A DNA stretch of 64,000 nt, from the NCBI GenBank assembly GCA_013112555.1, contig JABFGK010000002.1, positions 1,178,001-1,242,000 of the forward strand. The letters run 5' to 3'. This DNA is from Planctomycetota bacterium. GTDB lineage: Bacteria; Planctomycetota; Phycisphaerae; Phycisphaerales; UBA5793. How positions within the stretch are numbered: position 1 is the stretch's first letter; every line of letters begins with the position of its first letter. The translations under genes and the position numbers were made by a program. Of the stretch, positions 51,366 through 60,866 are shown piece by piece. The notes below the pieces were generated by a model, which made no database searches, was not told the origin of the DNA, and worked only from the letters and a program-made list of their open reading frames with translations.

Positions 51366-54300
51366 ATGACCAATCAACGCTATCAGGCGATCAAATCCAT
51401 CTTTCTCGAAGTGCAGGATCTGACAGCATCCGACCGCACTGCCTGCCTGGATCGGCTCTGCGAGGGAGACTCGGAGATCCGGGAAGCGGTGCAGCGTCTC
51501 TTGAGCGCGCATGACACGGCAGATGATCCGTTGTCACAAGCATTCGACGCAGCCGACGTGCCCATGCCGACACAGATCGAGCGATACCGGGTGTTGGGAG
51601 TGCTAGGCGTCGGCGGTATGGGAGTCGTGTATCGGGCAGAGCAGGAGAATCCGAAACGCTCGGTGGCATTGAAGGTTGTGCGCCCGGGATTGATGACGCG
51701 CCAGATGTTGCGACGGTTTGACTATGAGACACAGGTGCTCGGCCGGCTGCACCACCCCGGGATTGCACAGATCTATGAAGCCGGCACAACGCAGACGGAA
51801 CGTGGGCCACAGCCGTTCTTTGCCATGGAATTGGTAGAGGGGCAGCCGATTGTTCAGCACTGTGAGGACGGGGCGCTGGAGACGCGCGAACGGCTGGCCT
51901 TGCTCGTCAAGGTCTGCCAGACGGTCGAGCATGCGCATCAGAAGGGTGTGGTTCATCGGGACATCAAGCCCGGCAACATTCTCGTCGATGCGACCGGGCA
52001 GCCGAAGATCCTCGACTTCGGCATTGCGCGGTTGACGGACCAGGATGTGAACGTCACCACGATCCAGACAAACGTCGGTCAACTGATGGGGACGGTGCCG
52101 TACATGAGTCCGGAACAGATTTCCGGCCGCCTGACTGACGTTGACACGCGCTCGGACGTGTACGCACTTGGGGTGCTGATGTATGAAATGCTGGCCGGCC
52201 GCAATCCACATGATCTGAGCGGGACATCGCTCATTGAGGCGGCCCGGATCATCAGCGACGTTGAGCCGCTGCCGATGAGCAACATCGACCCGACATTCAG
52301 AGGCGACCTGGACACGATCGTGTCCAAGGCGATGGCCAAGATGCGCGAACTGCGGTATCAGACGGCGTCTGAGTTGGCCGGTGATCTGGAACGATACTTG
52401 CGCGATGAGCCGATCACGGCCCGACCGCCGGGGACCGTGTACCTGATGCGGAAGTTCGCGCGGCGGAATAAGGGGTTGGTGGCCGGCTTGAGCGCGGCGT
52501 TTGTGATTCTGATTGCCGGTGTCATCGGGATGTCAGTCTTGGCTTACTCGTTGAATGAGTCGCAGAAGAAGGCGTCGGACGAAGCGGAGCAGGCCCGTAT
52601 CCAGGCGGCCACCGCGACCCACGCGCAGGAGTTTCTTACCAGTCTGTTTTCGAAGTGGGATCGGCGTCAGAATCCGGGAGACCCACTCACACTCCCTCAA
52701 GTGCTTGAACGAGGCGTCAAGACCATTATGCAGAGTTTGAGCAGCGAACCGCAGATGGCTGCAGCCCTGCTCGGCACGATGAGCGAGGTGTATCGCAACG
52801 TAGGCGAATACGACCGGGCTGTGGAACTGGCTCAACAGAGCCTGGATCTTTATGTCAGTACATGTGGGGAGAAGAGTGAAGAGGTCGCGGCCAGTAGGTC
52901 GGTGTTGGCAGGGGCACTGCACTCTGCGGGGTCGAGTCTGGAAGCGGAACAGCAGCATCGCACTTCGCTTGCTTTGTGGGAGGTGCTTGCAGGCCACGAG
53001 AGTGAGCAGGCGGCAAGGGCATTGGGAAACATCGCCGTGGTACTGAGTTCCTTGAAGCGGTTTGATGAGGCTGAGGTACTGCTCACAGAGGCACTTGCGA
53101 TTCATCAGCGAGTGGGAACGGTGCCGCTGGAGAAGACCGCCTATCTGATGAGTGATCTGGCCGACATCATCTCCTGGCAGGAGCGCTTCGCAGAGGCCGA
53201 GGCCATGTATCTGGACGTACTGACCCGATTGCGTGCGGTCCACGGCCAGGAGCATCCCCGTATTGCCAATGCGCTGAACAGTCTTGGTGGGCTGTATCTG
53301 GACTTGGGTCGTATCGATGAGGCCAGGGTCGCGCTGGAGCAATCGGCTGCCATGCGCGAAAGGCTCGTCGGCCCGGATGATCCTTATTTACTCCATACGA
53401 AAACGAACATTGCCTTCCTGTATGCGCAGACGAATCAGAAGGAAAGGGCAGCGAGATTGATGGATGAGGTGCTGGCAGCCCGACTGAATCTGTATTCGGG
53501 AGATCACATGGATGTCGCGATCTCATTGAACAATGCGGGCGGCTTTCACCGGAGCCTGGGTGATCTTGACAAGGCAGAAGATCTGCTCAGGCGATCCGTA
53601 GCAATGCGAAGGCGACTTGTCGACAGTGGGCAGATCGCGGAGGTTCAGATCGCCCCGGCGCAGAGCACTCTGGCAGACGTGCTTGAACGAAAGGGTGCGC
53701 TGGATGAAGCGGAATCGCTGTATCGAGAGAACCTGGTTATCAGGAGAGCGGATGACGAGGGCGGCCTGAACGAGGCCAAGGGGCTTCACAATCTTGGTGC
53801 TTTCCTGGGTCGTCACGGCCAGTATCAGGAAGCGCGCCCATTGCTGGTGAAAGCACTCGACATTCGCAGGGCCAAATACCCGCCGACGCATTACAACATT
53901 GCAAACTCTCTAATGGCGCTGGCTCGGACATACCGCGGCGAGGGAGACCACGAAACCTCCGTACCGATGTACGAAGAAGCACTGGCGATCTACCAGAAAG
54001 GGCGACCGGAGGGGCACCGTTCGATCACCAACGCCCATCGATCCCTTGGGGAAGCCTACGAGTCCGTTGGGCAACATGCCGAGGCACTGGCACAGTTCCG
54101 TATCGTACAGGATCTCGTGGAGCAGCATGAGAGTGACGATCTCGCCCGCCGAATCGACAGTCGATCAGATATCGCGAGAATCCTGATCGCCATTGATGGG
54201 CAGGAGGAAGCCCGGTCACTGCTGAAGATGAATCTTGATGATTCTTCGGTCGAGCCGATTGATGCCGAACGTGTGAGCCGGGTTGCCTGCGAATACGCCG

Positions 54301-54542
54301 ACTTCCTGCGGGTCGAACAGGAGTATGAAGGATGTCATGAAGTTCTAACGGCTGCCTATGACACGGTGATGGCGCGCGCCGGCACTGAAGAAGGTGCAGG
54401 CGACGCGCTGGAGCCGCAGCGTTCGATTATTGAGGGCTTGATTCGTCTCTATGCAGAGTGGGAGGGCCGGCAGGATCAGGGGCAGATCTGGCAGGAGCGG
54501 TTGGCGAGCATGCCCGAAGTTGTTGCTGAAGAGGATCAATGA
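51366..54542 (+). CDS. transmembrane Ser/Thr protein kinase with C-terminal TPR repeats
   Basis: 1058 aa. An N-terminal ~70-residue helical segment (SIFLEVQDLTASDRTACLDR) precedes the Hanks-type kinase domain: glycine loop LGVGGMGVVYRA, Lys103 (VALKVV), HRDIKPGN (His197-Asp199), DFG at Asp217 (ILDFGIARL), GTVPYMSPEQ, DVYALGVLMYEML. A single membrane helix (about 371-395: GLVAGLSAAFVILIAGVIGM) follows. The extracytoplasmic half is made of many TPR-type repeats (for example AALLGTMSEVYRNVGEYDRA, ANALNSLGGLYLDLGRIDEA). The kinase likely senses an external partner through the TPRs. Its stop overlaps the convergent shc gene by 7 bp. Paired with the ECF sigma gene upstream. Confidence 0.93.
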   Translation: MTNQRYQAIKSIFLEVQDLTASDRTACLDRLCEGDSEIREAVQRLLSAHDTADDPLSQAFDAADVPMPTQIERYRVLGVLGVGGMGVVYRAEQENPKRSVALKVVRPGLMTRQMLRRFDYETQVLGRLHHPGIAQIYEAGTTQTERGPQPFFAMELVEGQPIVQHCEDGALETRERLALLVKVCQTVEHAHQKGVVHRDIKPGNILVDATGQPKILDFGIARLTDQDVNVTTIQTNVGQLMGTVPYMSPEQISGRLTDVDTRSDVYALGVLMYEMLAGRNPHDLSGTSLIEAARIISDVEPLPMSNIDPTFRGDLDTIVSKAMAKMRELRYQTASELAGDLERYLRDEPITARPPGTVYLMRKFARRNKGLVAGLSAAFVILIAGVIGMSVLAYSLNESQKKASDEAEQARIQAATATHAQEFLTSLFSKWDRRQNPGDPLTLPQVLERGVKTIMQSLSSEPQMAAALLGTMSEVYRNVGEYDRAVELAQQSLDLYVSTCGEKSEEVAASRSVLAGALHSAGSSLEAEQQHRTSLALWEVLAGHESEQAARALGNIAVVLSSLKRFDEAEVLLTEALAIHQRVGTVPLEKTAYLMSDLADIISWQERFAEAEAMYLDVLTRLRAVHGQEHPRIANALNSLGGLYLDLGRIDEARVALEQSAAMRERLVGPDDPYLLHTKTNIAFLYAQTNQKERAARLMDEVLAARLNLYSGDHMDVAISLNNAGGFHRSLGDLDKAEDLLRRSVAMRRRLVDSGQIAEVQIAPAQSTLADVLERKGALDEAESLYRENLVIRRADDEGGLNEAKGLHNLGAFLGRHGQYQEARPLLVKALDIRRAKYPPTHYNIANSLMALARTYRGEGDHETSVPMYEEALAIYQKGRPEGHRSITNAHRSLGEAYESVGQHAEALAQFRIVQDLVEQHESDDLARRIDSRSDIARILIAIDGQEEARSLLKMNLDDSSVEPIDAERVSRVACEYADFLRVEQEYEGCHEVLTAAYDTVMARAGTEEGAGDALEPQRSIIEGLIRLYAEWEGRQDQGQIWQERLASMPEVVAEEDQ

Positions 54543-56566
54543 ACGCCTGCGGCCGGATGTGATCGTGATCCGTTTGACCGAAGATAGCGGGCCAGTGCCA
54601 TCATCGGGAAGTATGTGCGGTACAGGTGATAGCGCAGGTAGAAAACGCGCGGGAATCCGGTCCCGGTGAATTCCGTCTCGGCCCAGGTGCCGGCTGGGTT
54701 TTCATGATCACAGCGGGGCTCGCCTTCGGACAGTTGGGTTTCACAGAGCCGGCCGATCGCCCGCTTGACGGCTGGATGCTCTGCGCCGAACACAGCCAGC
54801 AGACCCATCGCACCCCACGCGGTTTGTGAGGCTGTCGGACGCCCGACGCCCTTTATCTGATTCTTTTCATAGGTGTCGGGTGACTCGCCGAAACTGCCGT
54901 CAGCCTGTTGGACGTCGAGCAGCCAGAGTCCTGCCCGTCTGATCCACGGCTGTGTCATATCGCAGCCGATGGCGCGCAGTCCTTCCAACACCTCCCAGGT
55001 CCCGTAGATGTAGTTAACACCCCATCGGCCGAACCAGCACCCTTCCGGCTCCTGCTTGTTTCTTAAGTATCTGATCGCGCGTTGAACGGCCGGGTCGTGA
55101 TGCGAGCGGCCGAGTTTCCCGAGGCACTCAAGGACGCGGCCGGTGATGTCGGGGCAACTCGGGTCCTGGATGGCATTGTGATCGGCAAAGGGAAGCGCTT
55201 CGAGCCAGGGTCGATTGACGGTGCGGTCAAAGGCGGCCCAGCCGCCGTCTTCACATTGCATGGCCAGCAACCAGCGCAGCCCGCGGTCGATGTTCGGGCC
55301 GAAGGTTGATTGAGCGGAATCGGAGCCGTGCAGGGCCATCAATACCATGGCAGTGTCATCAACATCCGGATACCACTCGTTGCGGTACTCGAATGACCAG
55401 CCTCCCGGCTCGACGGGAACGGCAGCGGACCAGTCGCCGGCGTGCGTCGTCTGTCGATCTGCGAGCCAGTCGGCAGCACGGCGGATTAATCGTCCCGGTA
55501 TGTCGCGGTTGAGGTGATACCCGCACTCTGTCAAAGCATGTAATGCAATGCCGGTGTCCCACACCGGGGAGAAGCACGGTTGGATGTCGATCGGCGAGGA
55601 TGGATCAGTCGGATCGACCTCCAGCATAAGTGCATCGAGATCATCCCGGGCCTGACGGCAGGTCGGATGATCCTCGGGATACCCGAGCGCGTATAGCGCA
55701 ATCTGGAGGTACACCATTGGCGGGAAGATGGCTCCAAGACCCTCGGTCGTGTGCGGCTGGGCACGATCAAGAATCCAGCGCTCAGCCTCTTGAAGCGCTC
55801 GACGACGAAGCGGCCAGTTGCCGGCCCCGGCGTGATTCACGGACTTGAGCCAGTCATCACATTGGTGGAAGACGGCTCCCATGATCCGGTGTTGCTGTGA
55901 TCGGCTGCGACAAATCCGGTGCTGGTATGCACGGTCATTGAAGAGGCGCGCAAAGGCTCGGTGCACCTGGTCGGGCAGTTGGCGCACGGGTCTCAACGCA
56001 GAGCAGATAGCAAGGGGGAGGACCATCGTTCTGCTCCACGCACTCATTTTGGCCAGGTGGAACGGCGACCAGTGCGGCTGGAAGACGAGTTCCGGCGGGA
56101 TGGCCGGGCAGGCATCCCAATCCACCAGGCCGAGGCAGGCGAAGTAAAACATCGAGAATGTATTGACCGTTTCTGCGCCGCCGTGCGCGCGAATCAGGTG
56201 TTCGGTTCGGCGCATGGTTTCGTCATTGTCTGAATGGCTGCCGGAAAGCAGGAGGCAGAGGTAGGCTTTGACGGTGGCACTGACATCGGGCGCTGCACCT
56301 GGATACTGCACCCAGGCCCCGTCATCGGGTCGCTGCTGGGCCAGCAGATGCGCAAGTATTCGCGGGAGCCTGGGGTCGTCCTCCTGATTGAGTATCCATT
56401 TCATCAGGATGTATTCGCTGCACAGAATTGAATCGCCCTGCAGTCGGCTGCACCAGTGCCCATCCTCGTGCTGCATGTCGACCAACGCCGAGACAGCGCG
56501 ATCGCACGCACGGTGCGCCTGTTCAGTGAGTGTCGATACTGAAGTTGGGGGGTTCGTGACCGTCAT
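54536..56566 (-). CDS. shc: squalene-hopene cyclase
   Basis: About 676 aa from ATG 56566 (MTVTNPPTSVSTLTEQ); an ATG at 56605 is the alternative and neither has a strong ribosome site. The enzyme cyclises squalene to hopene for hopanoid membrane lipids. The catalytic DxDD motif is DVDD near residue 400 (YPDVDDTAMVLMALHG). QW repeats are plentiful: DGHWCSRLQGDS, DGAWVQYPG, CEDGGWAAFDR, PEGCWFGRWGVNYIYGTWEV, QADGSFGESPDTY. GVGRPTASQTAWGAMGLLAV and GTGFPRVFYLRYHLYRTYFP are strongly conserved C-terminal blocks. Other hopanoid genes (hpn) are not in the window. A palindrome sits just upstream. Confidence 0.95.
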   Translation of the reverse strand: MTVTNPPTSVSTLTEQAHRACDRAVSALVDMQHEDGHWCSRLQGDSILCSEYILMKWILNQEDDPRLPRILAHLLAQQRPDDGAWVQYPGAAPDVSATVKAYLCLLLSGSHSDNDETMRRTEHLIRAHGGAETVNTFSMFYFACLGLVDWDACPAIPPELVFQPHWSPFHLAKMSAWSRTMVLPLAICSALRPVRQLPDQVHRAFARLFNDRAYQHRICRSRSQQHRIMGAVFHQCDDWLKSVNHAGAGNWPLRRRALQEAERWILDRAQPHTTEGLGAIFPPMVYLQIALYALGYPEDHPTCRQARDDLDALMLEVDPTDPSSPIDIQPCFSPVWDTGIALHALTECGYHLNRDIPGRLIRRAADWLADRQTTHAGDWSAAVPVEPGGWSFEYRNEWYPDVDDTAMVLMALHGSDSAQSTFGPNIDRGLRWLLAMQCEDGGWAAFDRTVNRPWLEALPFADHNAIQDPSCPDITGRVLECLGKLGRSHHDPAVQRAIRYLRNKQEPEGCWFGRWGVNYIYGTWEVLEGLRAIGCDMTQPWIRRAGLWLLDVQQADGSFGESPDTYEKNQIKGVGRPTASQTAWGAMGLLAVFGAEHPAVKRAIGRLCETQLSEGEPRCDHENPAGTWAETEFTGTGFPRVFYLRYHLYRTYFPMMALARYLRSNGSRSHPAAGVH

Positions 56567-56616
56567 ATCGTGATGTGATGGCAAGCGTGGCACACGTCTC
56601 ATCATTTTTCTAGTGA

Positions 56617-56633
56617 ATTCACACTGTGTGAAT
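56617..56633 (-). promoter_or_regulatory. perfect palindrome upstream of shc (candidate operator)
   Basis: ATTCACACTGTGTGAAT, 8-bp arms around a single T, lies 12 bp before the first possible shc start (56605) and 51 bp before the preferred one, in an AT-rich stretch. TGTGTGA arms suit a TetR- or GntR-size dimer; the regulator is unknown. Confidence 0.45.
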
Positions 56634-56981
56634 GTCGGGATTCGAGCCGTTTTTACGCATTGTTATAAATGGCGACACATGCCGCTTTTGAGCAGGAGCG
56701 TTGAGCGGACGCTGAAAGTGACGTAAAGCGACGGCTGCATGGTATTGGTGTGCAGCAGTTTGGGGCTAGGCAACGTGATGGTTGGCAGTGTCGCTGCCCG
56801 TTGTTTCTGTTTCGCGTTGATTCGTGATTCAGAGTGCCTGTGTTTGTTGTGGTTGTTGTGGCCGCAGCGGCCCCGAGTAGCGCTTTGGTTGTCCCCGACT
56901 GTCTGCTGAAGCCGTTTGCAGTTGTCCATATGTGCGGCCTTTCAGTTGGCGCTCAAGTTCCGTGATCGTAGAGGTGAAGTG
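56634..56981. other. intergenic, about 350 bp, no gene seen
   Basis: Divergent region between shc and the cold-shock gene. It likely contains a long 5' leader for the cold-shock gene, as is usual for csp mRNAs, but I see no specific RNA fold. Confidence 0.4.
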
Positions 56982-57245
56982 ATGACTCGCGTTGAAAGCA
57001 ACCCACAGGTTCTCAGTGAACCGCAAGGACCGACGACCCACGGGAAGATCAAGTGGTTCGATTCGAACAAGGGGTACGGGTTCATTATCGGGCCCGAAGA
57101 TCAGGATATTCTGGTACATTATTCTGTGATTGAGATGGATGGCTTCAGAACCCTCAAGGATGGTTCATCGGTGGAGTACACTGTTGAGGCGCGAACAGGT
57201 GGTTTATTGCGGGCGACATGGGTACGACCAGTTTGCGATGAATGA
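56982..57245 (+). CDS. cold-shock domain protein
   Basis: 87 aa from ATG 56982 with GAGGTGAAGTG upstream. After a ~20-residue N-terminal tail the cold-shock domain begins GKIKWFDSNKGYGFIIGPED (RNP1 is KGYGFI), then DILVHYSVIEMDGFRTLKDG, where the usual RNP2 F/VH is VHY. It ends SSVEYTVEARTGGLLRATWV. OB-fold single-stranded RNA/DNA-binding proteins of this kind melt mRNA structure. The longer N-terminus and the DILVH variant mark it as a divergent copy. It lies upstream of the receiver-like gene and the chaperonin genes. Confidence 0.88.
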   Translation: MTRVESNPQVLSEPQGPTTHGKIKWFDSNKGYGFIIGPEDQDILVHYSVIEMDGFRTLKDGSSVEYTVEARTGGLLRATWVRPVCDE

Positions 57246-57557
57246 GTCACTCAAACAGTAAGGGGCTAGGCGGGCCCGCGGGGGCTGTTGTTCTGGGTTG
57301 GGCATTGGAGTCGGGGATGGGTTGTGAGTCCAGTCTCCACGCCTGATCCAGGTTTGAGGCGGGGGGGGAGGTGGATGGCGACTGTCCTGTGGGTGGGGGT
57401 GGGGAGCCCTCGTCATTGAGGGCCGGCAGGTCAGGTCTGAGGTCGGATACACCCCCCATCATGCCAAGTTGGCACCCAATCCGGTCAGGGCGGGCAGACA
57501 CTGGCAGCCTTCAAATCAGCTGCGGCATCGATGAAATGCCATAACTCCCTATAAAAC
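57246..57557. other. intergenic, 312 bp, GC-rich, no gene seen
   Basis: G-rich runs (for example GGCGGGGGGGGAGGTGGATG) and small palindromes but no convincing gene or terminator. It presumably carries the promoter for the receiver-like gene. Confidence 0.4.
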
Positions 57558-58280
57558 ATGGTTTTGCGCGTGTACTCGGCGTGCAGCATACAGGCATTCC
57601 AGTTGCATCTGAGGATGACTGAAGAAGGTATGCGCACACCCATGGTCACCGCACACGATGAACAATCTGGGACGCCGGCACACGAATCACGGGCAACCGG
57701 GCGGCGTCTGAGCCTGCTGCTCAGTTATGCCGGCTGGCGTGACCAGAACTGGGCAGACCAGTTGCCGTGCCTGCTGGAGCCGATGGGGGTGCAGGCCATT
57801 CGCGTGCAGTCTGGCGACGAGGCCGGTCGGGTGATCGATACCCAGCGTGTGGATATTGCGGTCGTCGATATGGGGCTGCCGCTGGCCTGTGACGAGCGCT
57901 CGTCCCGTGGGGCTTCTTCCTTGCCGCTGTCCACCCAGCATCCCCCCGGTCAAACGGGGTGGAGCGGCGGGCGCGAAGCCGGTTCCCATGACAGGCCCTG
58001 GCCTTCAAAGAAGAGGGAGACAGCCGGGAGCGAGACGCCGATGGGTGGGATTCGGCTGCTCCAGTTGCTCCGGCGACTGGCAGAACCACCGCCGATCGTC
58101 GTCGTGCGACGGCCGGCCGTTGAGCCGCGGGCCAACACGAGGGCATTGCACGATGCCTTGCGCGAAGGGGCGTTTGCCGTCATCGATGCCCCGGTCCAGT
58201 TGGAAATGCTGCTGGAGGTCATGCGGCGAATCCTCAAGCGACACTATTCGGATACCTGGCCCGGACATGGGGCCTGTTGA
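57558..58280 (+). CDS. degenerate response-regulator receiver protein upstream of groES
   Basis: Up to 240 aa; the start is unclear (ATGs at 57558, 57615, 57630, 57642). The alternating pattern of a receiver is visible: LSLLLSYAGW, LLEPMGVQAIRVQSGDEAGR, VDIAVVDMGLPL with an Asp at the phosphoacceptor position (about 103 of the longest form), then a ~60-residue Gly/Ser-rich insert, MGGIRLLQLLRRLAEPPPIV, and LREGAFAVIDAPVQLEMLLE. The usual Thr/Ser after strand 4 is Arg (VVVRRP) and the conserved Lys of strand 5 is absent (DAPVQ), so normal phosphorylation signalling is doubtful. No output domain. It ends 79 bp before groES on the same strand. Confidence 0.65.
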   Translation: MVLRVYSACSIQAFQLHLRMTEEGMRTPMVTAHDEQSGTPAHESRATGRRLSLLLSYAGWRDQNWADQLPCLLEPMGVQAIRVQSGDEAGRVIDTQRVDIAVVDMGLPLACDERSSRGASSLPLSTQHPPGQTGWSGGREAGSHDRPWPSKKRETAGSETPMGGIRLLQLLRRLAEPPPIVVVRRPAVEPRANTRALHDALREGAFAVIDAPVQLEMLLEVMRRILKRHYSDTWPGHGAC

Positions 58281-58359
58281 TCAATATCACGTTCATACAA
58301 GAACACACAACCCTCTTTCTTCTCACGACGTTGAAAGACAAGAACGGAGACGCAGCATC

Positions 58360-58653
58360 ATGAAGGTTCGACCACTCGGAGACAAGATTCTGGTCAAGCG
58401 CGACGACAAGGTTGAGAAAACCGAGTCCGGCCTGTACCTGCCGGAGAGCGCCAAGGACACGCCCAAGACGGGGACCGTGGAGTCAATCGGCCAGGGTCGG
58501 CTGAACAAGGATACGGGCGAGTATTCCCCGTTTACCGTGAAGCGAGGCGACCGCGTGCTGTTCAGTTCCTATGCCGGCACCGAGGTCAAGATTAATGACT
58601 CCGAACTGCTGATCATGAGCGAGGAAGAAATCCTGGCAGTGATCGAGGATTGA
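58360..58653 (+). CDS. groES: co-chaperonin GroES
   Basis: 97 aa. Starts MKVRPLGDKILVKRDDKVEK and has the mobile loop region KTESGLYLPESAKDTPKTGT, which binds GroEL, then VKRGDRVLFSSYAGTEVKIN and ILAVIED at the end. GGAG lies ten bases before the ATG at 58360. No CIRCE element (TTAGCACTC-N9-GAGTGCTAA) is visible upstream, so HrcA control is not evident. Two genes later comes groEL, with a small gene between. Confidence 0.96.
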   Translation: MKVRPLGDKILVKRDDKVEKTESGLYLPESAKDTPKTGTVESIGQGRLNKDTGEYSPFTVKRGDRVLFSSYAGTEVKINDSELLIMSEEEILAVIED

Positions 58654-58760
58654 CACTGCATTGCATATGGCACGTCGGGCGGATCGTTGAGATTGCCTTG
58701 CCGATTCCCCTCCCCATGCCACATTGCCATCCATATCCCGGGAAGTGATTGCAGCAGACT

Positions 58761-58967
58761 ATGACACAGGACCAACTCAGGCAGGCATTCGGTGAACTGA
58801 ACGGCGAACGTGATACGGCGCTGTACTTCCTGCAATGCCCGCACCCGCTGGTTGTATCAAATGCACTGCTGATCCCGGAGGAGCCGGACGAAGTCGTGAA
58901 ACTGACCGACGGCCAGAAGGTCTACCTGATCGATGCCGAGCGCATCGCGTGGGTGGAGATCGGGTAG
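58761..58967 (+). CDS. small hypothetical protein between groES and groEL
   Basis: 68 aa (MTQDQLRQAFGELNGERDTA ... LIDAERIAWVEIG) from ATG 58761; a TTG 12 bases upstream sits behind GGAAG. The composition is natural for a cytosolic beta-rich protein (HPLVVSNALLIPEEPDEVVK, LTDGQKVYLIDAERIAWVEI), reminiscent of small DUF-type beta-barrels, but I cannot name a family. The gaps are 107 bp to groES and 105 bp to groEL. Its place inside the chaperonin operon suggests co-expression; a link to folding is inference. Confidence 0.65.
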   Translation: MTQDQLRQAFGELNGERDTALYFLQCPHPLVVSNALLIPEEPDEVVKLTDGQKVYLIDAERIAWVEIG

Positions 58968-59072
58968 TCAACGCGACGACCGGCGCGACGCTGTGTCCCG
59001 GTGACACACAGAGAAACGACAAACGACAGAAGAACAACAGCACTCAGGAACCCCATAGAAGGACTTGTTATT

Positions 59073-60719
59073 ATGGCTGCGAAACAACTCGCATTCGATA
59101 CCGATGCCCGTGAGCGAATTCGCAAGGGCATTCATAAACTCGCTGCGGCGGTGCGCACGACGCTCGGCCCCTCCGGTCGCGTTGTCGTGATCGAGAAGTC
59201 GTTCGGTGCCCCGACGGTGACGAAGGACGGCGTGACGGTTGCCAAGGAAATCGAACTGAGCGACCCGTATGAAAACATGGGCGCCCAGATGGTCAAGGAA
59301 GTTGCCAGCAAGTCATCCAAGGATGCCGGCGACGGCACGACGACGGCCACTATTTATGCAGAGGCCATTTTCACCGAGGGGCTCAAGAACATCACCGCCG
59401 GCGCCAATGCCAATGCCGTCAAGCGCGGGATTGATGCTGCGGTCAAGGCTGTTGTTGAAGAACTGTACAACATGAGCACGCCGATCAAGACGAGCGCTCA
59501 GATTGCACAGGTCGGCACCTGCAGCGCGAACCAGGATTCCGAGATCGGCAAGATCATTGCTGAGGCCATGGACAAGGTCGGCAAGGACGGCGTGATCACC
59601 GTCGAGGAAGGCAAGAGCCTGACGACCGACGTCGATCTGCTCGAAGGCATGCAGTTTGACAAGGGTTATCTCAGCCCGCACTTTGCGACCAATGTGTCGG
59701 CCATGGAGTGTGTGCTCGAGGATTGCTTCGTGCTCGTGCACGAGAAGAAGATCAGCAGCGCCAAAGACCTGCTGCCGCTGCTGGGCAAGGTGGCCGATGC
59801 CGGCAAGGGCATTTTGTTGATCGCTGAAGATATCGACGGCGAAGCATTGGCGACGCTCGTTGTTAATAAGTTGCGCGGCGTGCTGAAGGTCTGTGCCGTC
59901 AAGGCCCCGGGCTTCGGCGATCGGCGCAAGGCACTGATGGAAGATATCGCGATCCTCACCGGCGGCCGGGCGATCATGGACGAACTCGGGATCGACCTCG
60001 AGAAACTCGACCTGTCCGAACTCGGTCGGGCCAAGAAGGTGGTCATCGACAAGGACGCGACGACGATCGTCGAAGGGGCCGGCTCGACGAAGGACATCAA
60101 GGGTCGGATCGACCAGATCAAGTACCAGATCGACGCGACGACGAGCGATTATGATCGCGAGAAGTTGCAGGAGCGGCTGGCGAAGTTGGCCGGCGGTGTG
60201 GCCCAGATTAATGTCGGGGCTGCCACCGAGGTCGAGATGAAAGAGAAGAAGGCCCGCGTGGAAGATGCGCTGCACGCCTGTCGCGCTGCGGTCGAAGAGG
60301 GTATTCTGCCCGGCGGCGGCGTGTGTGTGCTGCGTGCCCGCAAGGCACTTGAGAAGGCCCGCAAGAACTGCAAGGGTGACGAGAAGATCGGCGTGGACAT
60401 CATCTTCCGTGCGCTGGTCGATCCCATCAAGCAGATCGCTGAGAACTGCGGCCAGGATGGTTCGATCGTCGCCCAGAAGGTTGATGAGTCGACCGATGTG
60501 AACTTCGGGTATAATGCGCTGAGCGGGACGTATGAAGATCTCGTCAAGGCCGGCGTGATCGTGCCGACGAAGGTCGAGCGCGTCGCCCTGCAGAACGCCG
60601 CCTCGATCGCAGCGTTGTTGCTGACGACGGATTGCGCCATCACCGAGATCCCGAAGAAGGATGATAAGGTTGGCGCGGGGGCCGGCGGCGGTGGCGGTAT
60701 GGGCGATTATGATTATTGA
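59073..60719 (+). CDS. groEL: chaperonin GroEL
   Basis: 548 aa from ATG 59073 (AAGGA ten bases upstream). The apical, intermediate and equatorial segments are intact: [56 protein letters not shown] (ATP-binding DGTTT), [61 protein letters not shown]. The C-terminal tail [15 protein letters not shown] keeps a Gly-rich stretch with an unusual acidic/aromatic end instead of the GGM repeats. Folds non-native proteins with GroES. A terminator-like hairpin follows at 60763. Confidence 0.97.
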   Translation: MAAKQLAFDTDARERIRKGIHKLAAAVRTTLGPSGRVVVIEKSFGAPTVTKDGVTVAKEIELSDPYENMGAQMVKEVASKSSKDAGDGTTTATIYAEAIFTEGLKNITAGANANAVKRGIDAAVKAVVEELYNMSTPIKTSAQIAQVGTCSANQDSEIGKIIAEAMDKVGKDGVITVEEGKSLTTDVDLLEGMQFDKGYLSPHFATNVSAMECVLEDCFVLVHEKKISSAKDLLPLLGKVADAGKGILLIAEDIDGEALATLVVNKLRGVLKVCAVKAPGFGDRRKALMEDIAILTGGRAIMDELGIDLEKLDLSELGRAKKVVIDKDATTIVEGAGSTKDIKGRIDQIKYQIDATTSDYDREKLQERLAKLAGGVAQINVGAATEVEMKEKKARVEDALHACRAAVEEGILPGGGVCVLRARKALEKARKNCKGDEKIGVDIIFRALVDPIKQIAENCGQDGSIVAQKVDESTDVNFGYNALSGTYEDLVKAGVIVPTKVERVALQNAASIAALLLTTDCAITEIPKKDDKVGAGAGGGGGMGDYDY

Positions 60720-60762
60720 GATAGAAGTTGACGAGAGACATCTCGATTTGTGATACACGAAG

Positions 60763-60790
60763 CGGCCGGGCAGTGAAAACTGTCCGGCCG
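60763..60790 (+). terminator. likely terminator of groEL
   Basis: A 12-bp stem with one G-T pair (CGGCCGGGCAGT / ACTGTCCGGCCG) and GAAA loop lies 43 bp past the groEL stop; TGTCATT follows, so the U-tract is weak. Confidence 0.65.
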
Positions 60791-60812
60791 TGTCATTGCG
60801 CGGCGGTAATGG

Positions 60813-60834
60813 CCCCACGTGTGTTCACGTGGGG
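60813..60834. repeat. palindrome of the 6491 type
   Basis: CCCCACGTG-TGTT-CACGTGGGG has a perfect 9-bp stem and flanks similar to the hairpin at 6491-6512 (CCCACG ... CGTGGGG-CT), suggesting a further short repeat family. Confidence 0.55.
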
Positions 60835-60866
60835 CTAATCGTGTGAGGCCACGCAGGCAGAAGATG

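Noticed and set aside
58281-58359. CIRCE heat-shock operator before groES
   Set aside because: No TTAGCACTC-N9-GAGTGCTAA or close variant is present.
59313-60818. 501-codon minus-strand frame
   Set aside because: Antisense shadow of groEL produced by high GC in third codon positions.
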